Positions 14,901 to 17,613 of a stretch of 17,613 bases of DNA are shown here, piece by piece; positions within the stretch are counted from its first letter, which is position 1, and each line of letters starts with the position of its first letter. The stretch comes from JAISST01 sp050434145. GTDB taxonomy: Bacteria > Fusobacteriota > Fusobacteriia > Fusobacteriales > Fusobacteriaceae. The position numbers and the translations under genes are program-made. Below the pieces are notes generated by a model. It was not told the DNA's origin and did no database searches. It worked only from the letters and a program-made list of their open reading frames with translations. The stretch spans positions 1 to 17,613 of the forward strand of contig NZ_JBNPVX010000049.1 of assembly GCF_050434145.1 (NCBI RefSeq), written 5' to 3'.

Positions 14901-17613
14901 TATTTATTGCCAATTCTTCACTTGTGAATATAGATCCTTCATCATTTATTAATTTATTTCCATTTAATTTCTCTAGTTTCCCTACTATTTCTCCCTTTGT
15001 ATTGTCCAATATATTTTGAGTATCCAAAACTAGAGAACCATTACTTAAGATTTCTCCTTCTTTATTATATATATTATTACTTTTGATTGATAAGTCCTCT
15101 AATCCAATAATAGAACCCTTATTGTTAGTTATTGTTCCATTCATTGTTATATCTACACTGCTACCACTTATATTACCTTCTGTACTATCCAAGTTGTTTC
15201 CTGTTATTTTTATTTTATCTCCTAATATTATACCTGAAATATTTAGGATTTCTTTCACTGCAACAGTCATATCTCCCACTGTTTTTATCTTTCCATCTGT
15301 GTTATCCAAGGTATTTCCTGCTATATTTATTCCTTCATATATTTCTTTTTCTTCTTCGCCCTCTTCTGTTGATTCTTCATTTGCTGCTAGTTCTGTTGAT
15401 TCTTCTGTTTCTTCTTCCACTACTAAACCTGTATCTTTTGACTCTTCTTTTGGCTCATCTTCTGCATCTGCTACTTCTTTTGAGATTCCGTTAGCCAAAA
15501 TATATCCTGATTTATTGATAATATCTGTTACTTCCATAGTTATTCCACCTGCTGTATGGATTAACCCTTCTGTATTGTCCAAAGTTTTACCATTGAACAC
15601 CAATCTTTCTTGGCTATATATTTCCCCTGACTTATTACTTACATCTTGTACTGCCACTTCCAACTCTTTTGTTGACAATATTTTTCCTTCATCATTTACT
15701 AAAGTAGTTCCACCTAGCTTTTCTAATGCACCTATAATCTCACCTTTGGTGTTATCCAAATTATCTGTATCTAATACTAGGCTTCCATTTGTTGCCAAAG
15801 TTCCTTCTTTATTAACAAGAGTATCTGCCTTTATTTCTAAAGAATCTACTCCAATTATCTCCCCTTTTGTATTGTCTAATTTGATGGCCATTTCTATACT
15901 AACATCACTACCTGTAATGTTTCCTTCTGTATTATTTAGGTTGTTTCCAGCTATCTCTATTTTATCTCCTAATATTATACCTGAAACATTTAGGATTTCT
16001 TTCACTGCAACAGTCATATCCCCTACTGTTTTGATTTTCCCGTCTGTATTATCCAAGGTGTTTCCTGCTATATCTATTCCTTCATATATTTCTTTTTCTT
16101 CTTCTGTTATATCTTCTGTGTTATCTACTAATTCTGTAGTGTCTTCATCCTCATTTTCTACATTAGTTGCTAATTCAGCACTTTCATCTGATTCTTTCTT
16201 ATCTGAATCCTCTTTATTTTCTGCCAAATCTGTTTCTTTTGACTCTCCTTTTGGTTCATCTTCTGCATCTGCTGCTTCTTTTGAGATTCCATTAGCCAAA
16301 ATATATCCTGATTTGTTGATTATATCTGTTACTTCCATAGTTATTCCACCTGCTGTATGGATTAACCCTTCTGTATTATCTAAGGTGGTTCCTTTGAAAG
16401 TCAATCTTTCTTGACTATATATTTCTCCCAATATATTTGTTACATTTTCTGTCAAGATTGTTAGGGCTTTTGTTGATACTATTAACCCTTCATCATTAAT
16501 TAAAGTGGTTCCACCTAAGTTCTCCAATCCACCTATGATTTCACCTTTGGTATTGTCCAAAGTATCTGTTGTCAACACAAGCGAACCATTGGTTACTACT
16601 GCTCCCCCTACATTTACCAATGTATCTGTGTTTGCCTCCAATGAATCTATTCCTATTATCTCACCTTTTGTATTATCTATTTTGTCTGAAACTTCTATAC
16701 TTACTGTCGTTCCTGTGATACTTCCTTCTGTATTATCCAATGTCTTACCTTGGAATTTGATATTATCCCCCAAGATAACACCAGATATATTCAACACTGC
16801 ATTTACAGATATATTAACATCCCCAATAGTCTTTATTTTACCATCGGTATTATCCAAACTATTTCCTGCAATATCTATTCCCTCATAAATTCCTTTTTCG
16901 TTTTCTTCTGTTTTTTCTTCATTTGCTGCTAGCTCTGTTGATTCTTTTATTTCTTCTTCCATTACTAAATCCGTATCTTTTGACTCATTATTTGTATTTT
17001 CTTCATCTTCTGCATCTGCTGCTTCCTTTGAGATTCCATTAGCCAAAATATACCCTGATTTATTGATAATATCTGTTACTTCCATAGTTATTCCACCTGC
17101 TGTATGGATTAACCCTTCTTTATTATCTAAGGCTGTTCCTTTGAAAGTCAATCTTTCTTGACTATATATTTCTCCCAATATATTTGTTACATTTTCCGTC
17201 AAGACTGTTAGGGCTTTAGTCGATACTATCAATCCTTCTTCATTTACTAAAGTAGTTCCACCTAAGTTCTCCAACCCACCTATGATTTCGCCCTTGGTAT
17301 TGTCCAAGAAATTTGTCACTATTTCTAATCTTCCATCTGTATAAATACTTCCTTCAAGGTTTTCCAATCTATTTGCCAATATACTCAAGCTATTTTTCCC
17401 GTAGATAAGCCCTTTAATATTAGATACTGTGCTACTTTGACCAATACTTATATCTTCACCAACTAAACTTCCTTCTATATTCCCAACATCTGTACTTTTG
17501 ATAGTTAAGCCCTTATTGGCTATAACATCTCCTTCTTTATTACTAAAACTATTTCCTGTAATATAGATATTTTCAGCTACCATTGTTCCTTCTGTATTAT
17601 TTATCATATCAAC
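8923..17613 (-). CDS. Long CdiA/FhaB-like two-partner-secretion adhesin with effector tail CT0, 5' end outside the window
   Basis: The frame is open at the window edge, so the signal peptide and TPS domain are missing; 2896 residues are visible. Order: four large beta-helix repeats (to about residue 1010) whose LDNTxGxI strands alternate with acidic spacers near residues 196-241, 441-509, 709-759 and 959-998; short Asn-rich repeats (SINNTSGSILGTTVNVTGN type); a non-helical insert with GGGWSGGCDSGG near 1640; FHA-2-like repeats from about 1795 to 2490 (Ser/Lys strands, GGNLTVESLQD); then a C-terminal region starting near the QSTRQQFVIDFL motif with HEGGH at 9652-9666 and ATDEKAV after it. The tail lacks the enterobacterial VENN motif. 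A CDI-type exported stick with a C-terminal effector is the best reading; the activity of CT0 is not recognised. The partner transporter (CdiB) gene must lie outside. Confidence 0.9.
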   Translation of the reverse strand, partial: VDMINNTEGTMVAENIYITGNSFSNKEGDVIANKGLTIKSTDVGNIEGSLVGEDISIGQSSTVSNIKGLIYGKNSLSILANRLENLEGSIYTDGRLEIVTNFLDNTKGEIIGGLENLGGTTLVNEEGLIVSTKALTVLTENVTNILGEIYSQERLTFKGTALDNKEGLIHTAGGITMEVTDIINKSGYILANGISKEAADAEDEENTNNESKDTDLVMEEEIKESTELAANEEKTEENEKGIYEGIDIAGNSLDNTDGKIKTIGDVNISVNAVLNISGVILGDNIKFQGKTLDNTEGSITGTTVSIEVSDKIDNTKGEIIGIDSLEANTDTLVNVGGAVVTNGSLVLTTDTLDNTKGEIIGGLENLGGTTLINDEGLIVSTKALTILTENVTNILGEIYSQERLTFKGTTLDNTEGLIHTAGGITMEVTDIINKSGYILANGISKEAADAEDEPKGESKETDLAENKEDSDKKESDESAELATNVENEDEDTTELVDNTEDITEEEKEIYEGIDIAGNTLDNTDGKIKTVGDMTVAVKEILNVSGIILGDKIEIAGNNLNNTEGNITGSDVSIEMAIKLDNTKGEIIGVDSLEIKADTLVNKEGTLATNGSLVLDTDNLDNTKGEIIGALEKLGGTTLVNDEGKILSTKELEVAVQDVSNKSGEIYSQERLVFNGKTLDNTEGLIHTAGGITMEVTDIINKSGYILANGISKEVADAEDEPKEESKDTGLVVEEETEESTELAANEESTEEGEEEKEIYEGINIAGNTLDNTDGKIKTVGDMTVAVKEILNISGIILGDKIKITGNNLDSTEGNISGSSVDITMNGTITNNKGSIIGLEDLSIKSNNIYNKEGEILSNGSLVLDTQNILDNTKGEIVGKLEKLNGNKLINDEGSIFTSEELAINTKNVSNKKGEIYANGKITVNGNNLDNTLGYIHSNRGITMNVTNVTNKSGYVLSDGLTKEMLKETETTLSESQNTEKSEDKDGESSDEDDSETSTEGIKISGTNLDNTNGTIRGIGDLAIKANTNNTQGIIIGANVGITGNLNNTKGNIQGENVTVKGSSINNTSGSILGTTVNVTGNIESNNKGNISADELNIKGNINNNDGEILANDIDIKGSIVGNSKGNITGNEINITGNFNNDFGKILGNNVKIVGASVSNVHGNIEVGNIEAQVGSFNNNHGYVHGLGAVELTNVSNNYGQILSESYVEINNKGDLNTNYGTIRANNVEGGVVIDAGGQLHYTGGSITSVGTVVVDTRGSITVDDRILGEKATSITADTVSTTGDVYRTGDLELEGRDKLNINGVINANILSLSTNNDLTLNHAMTGRDKLHITGGAVTNNSILHGGEMLSINARTITNNSQIKSEQDLYIEGKDIYNQNGGLIEANELLAIKGGNLYNITTSSRDGDNVTLGEGSQILGKEVYIDITGTLVNGTHDVGGTSTREDGTIKDNRKGTNTGVQISTIAGNEITSISAGNVTNRGNIGKSGIGATYIETTGSIYNEKTGNFNNGNILGNTVTLKAGRDINNVGALIKGTEGTYVIAKGNITNQSTVIDGIVLQSHKEDRTVGKVSISETSLQNSLENSWSGKNSKRINEKTPDPNKITLKYGKVTLEVPEKLQKQYEQMLAEGRDVTLKVTTSGGGWSGGCDSGGQEELYYEINIVETYTVVDLKGEGIGNVGTIESDGYVYVEGNNITNIGGVIAGGTGTMLDAKQDIKDTSITLRYNGKDVYMASSPWGAKTWDIVSGTNNASGMIGLGGDTILQAGRDINLINSDLFAENNLVLYADRYLNSLAVMDTEYRYDYEKKKSGKIKKKVTVKEWIMDNEYANGTTMNAGGNIYLNYGLTDKDKNSLELKNKGIFLQGVDMYAGGNVIAKSTGNIFTEGTKDDIYSYYKKKTSSSILGFTYKKTSSKIKSQYDNYNLTNLYGSQGFMMDSGDHLTIVGADIRSQGSVLLLGKNGVTIRPGQENGYYIEEHKSSGFSGSFGSSGMSLSYGKSKTTINSDFTNYVETTIFAGESVKIVSDEGKISLTSTHIQAGEDIVLNGKTGVELLVAENYNKTVEKHKSTSIGISLNFGFRPTQLVNSINDATKADYSFGNKSQAINTLGNRFQDIRTISSLGSKVYDGINAGSGWLNPDSYFRTHGTPATQEWIDGQRDKALNSLFDLSASISFSSNKSSSKTESTSSVGGSLVAGGNIQVSSEGDVTFIGQTIDAGKNIEIKADNFFAGASMDTYYNKSKSSSTGASLGYDFLGKAATGSFNMNKSKSNTDMVQYNNTIINAGGDFILTTIGSATFSGANIEGEHLLLDIGGNLTVESLQDKMNSSSKSSGFGLSLSNINPSTMVKNPTSSLSGSINGSKSKGKQAWVNNQTSLVGREGGTINVGNTLTNTGSIIGSLNENAPMIINAKEIVVNDLKDKDYSKNAGFGISGITADLKVPQASIQYGMSDKRQDTNSTFVNSIAYENGVKVNFEERGINTSLDNAQVITRDKEIEQIDTTLHTDMLNQSTRQQFVIDFLKTTTLVPQIGKGIYQGLKDDKKGILGQLNLNMGINGGKIVAFAKDTKGKIKDILKDAELIDGELYLNLNNTYEINELLKEVLAEQGKSFYDINYVIGENPNNLMAVDDSNGVININLIGLGFGNANNFLTGILHEGGHGTYANAATDEKAVGALTGKIVYDQNKGIILSDDLARKVQGDTVQYFADRADGKLNDLAIGKNFSMAFTPIIRINGGQTSYIVIDTQNGKGYEVTYKEMGIGVGIDIGFSWNSVILPEINHPSELSGNSRSIGSSIFYWGYEYQKEGNNTITGGKYVGHKNGQGMGFLPFSAYASIDSVFDSPKENSLREFTPTANMIEIAKKIEDYSKATGKEYMANIWTINALAASLDLEVQMMKEESKRK
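10457..10918 (-). repeat. FHA-2 tract shared with orphan modules 2 and 3
   Basis: This intact stretch of the long gene is the reference copy for the broken fragments at 1-607 (whole tract) and 3675-3812 (about 10463-10620). Comparison with it shows exactly what the hairpin elements added or removed. It lies about 1.5 kb upstream of the adhesin's stop, so a crossover here would replace the whole pre-toxin and toxin region. Confidence 0.85.
13550..14600 (-). repeat. Short Asn/Gly-rich beta-helix repeats in the adhesin
   Basis: About 20-22 residue units of the form N-N-x-x-G-x-I followed by an alternating hydrophobic strand recur here (NLNNTKGNIQGENVTVKG, then SINNTSGSILGTTVNVTG). They are right-handed beta-helix coils of the FHA-1 type and are shorter and more regular than the large repeats before them. 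Confidence 0.75.
14620..17390 (-). repeat. Four tandem large repeats (about 735-805 bp each) with acidic spacers
   Basis: The anchor TDIINKSGYILANGISKE, or a diverged form, recurs at about 17025-17085, 16285-16345, 15485-15545 and 14745-14800, giving periods of about 743, 805 and 735 bp. Copies 1-3 are close to identical over several hundred bases; copy 4 is more diverged. Each anchor is followed by a Glu/Asp-rich spacer of different length and sequence, then IYEGIDIAGN-like sequence re-enters the beta-helix. In-frame repeats of this kind can change number by recombination or slippage. Confidence 0.85.

Noticed and set aside
15083..16414. A long plus-strand open frame (443 codons) over the adhesin repeats
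   Set aside because: It is antisense to in-frame tandem repeats whose minus-strand protein is clearly a beta-helix adhesin. Its Ser/Pro/Leu-rich translation merely mirrors the LDNT/GEII codons. The same holds for the other plus-strand frames across the window.
14620..17390. Periodic near-identical DNA that could suggest a CRISPR array
   Set aside because: The period is 735-805 bp and wholly coding, with no short direct repeats separated by unique spacers of similar length.

Overview
The window is AT-rich throughout, and every gene I can support lies on the minus strand, so the locus reads from 17613 down to 1. It is the 3' part of a two-partner-secretion / contact-dependent-inhibition (CDI) type locus. 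The protein style fits a Fusobacteriota genome (Fusobacterium or Leptotrichia-like): very large Asn/Gly-rich beta-helical filamentous haemagglutinins, low GC, and HExxH domains close to the polymorphic C-termini. That assignment is a judgement from composition and family resemblance, not a database match.

Layout in order of transcription. (1) 17613-8923 is the long adhesin (CdiA/FhaB-like), open at its 5' end at the window edge. It has four ~245-270 aa beta-helix repeats with acidic spacers, a stretch of short Asn-rich repeats, a non-helical insert with a Gly-rich loop, an FHA-2-like region, and a C-terminal region with an HEGGH motif (the main effector tail, CT0). (2) 8723-7869 is a two-TM protein, the probable cognate immunity protein (I0), with its own candidate promoter. 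(3) 7835-4461 is orphan module 1, a truncated FHA-2 piece followed by an HEIGH domain, a hydrophobic segment and an unrecognised toxin tail (CT1). It overlaps its immunity candidate I1 (4464-3907) by 4 nt. (4) 3812-1340 is orphan module 2: an FHA fragment, the same HEIGH domain, and a C-terminus I recognise as a PoNe-type PD-(D/E)xK DNase. It is followed 2 nt later by a PoNi-type (DUF1910/DUF1911) immunity gene (1337-618). (5) 607-1 is the start of a third orphan FHA fragment that runs off the window.

The most unusual content is a family of five related ~85-102 bp hairpin elements (107-208, 362-460, 3578-3674, 3810-3896, 7586-7682). They lie only in the orphan modules, at breakpoints or inside FHA fragments, and are absent from the collinear region of the long adhesin. 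Each has a long stem-loop half; four also have a GC-rich half that stands out in this AT-rich DNA, while the fifth (3810-3896) is short and lacks it. One is a clean insertion with an apparent TA duplication; others sit where FHA sequence has been lost. Wherever the upstream FHA frame can be followed into an element, it ends at a stop codon supplied by the element, and the elements sit in the same codon phase on both sides.

How the parts may work together: the long adhesin displays CT0 and the cell is protected by I0. The downstream modules are stored toxin/immunity cassettes. They carry FHA and pre-toxin homology (660 bp shared by modules 1 and 2; about 460 bp shared by module 3 and the long gene) through which recombination could swap tails. 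Immunity genes remain intact with good ribosome-binding sites, whereas the toxin genes lack proper starts or carry stops, as expected if immunity is kept and orphan toxins stay silent.
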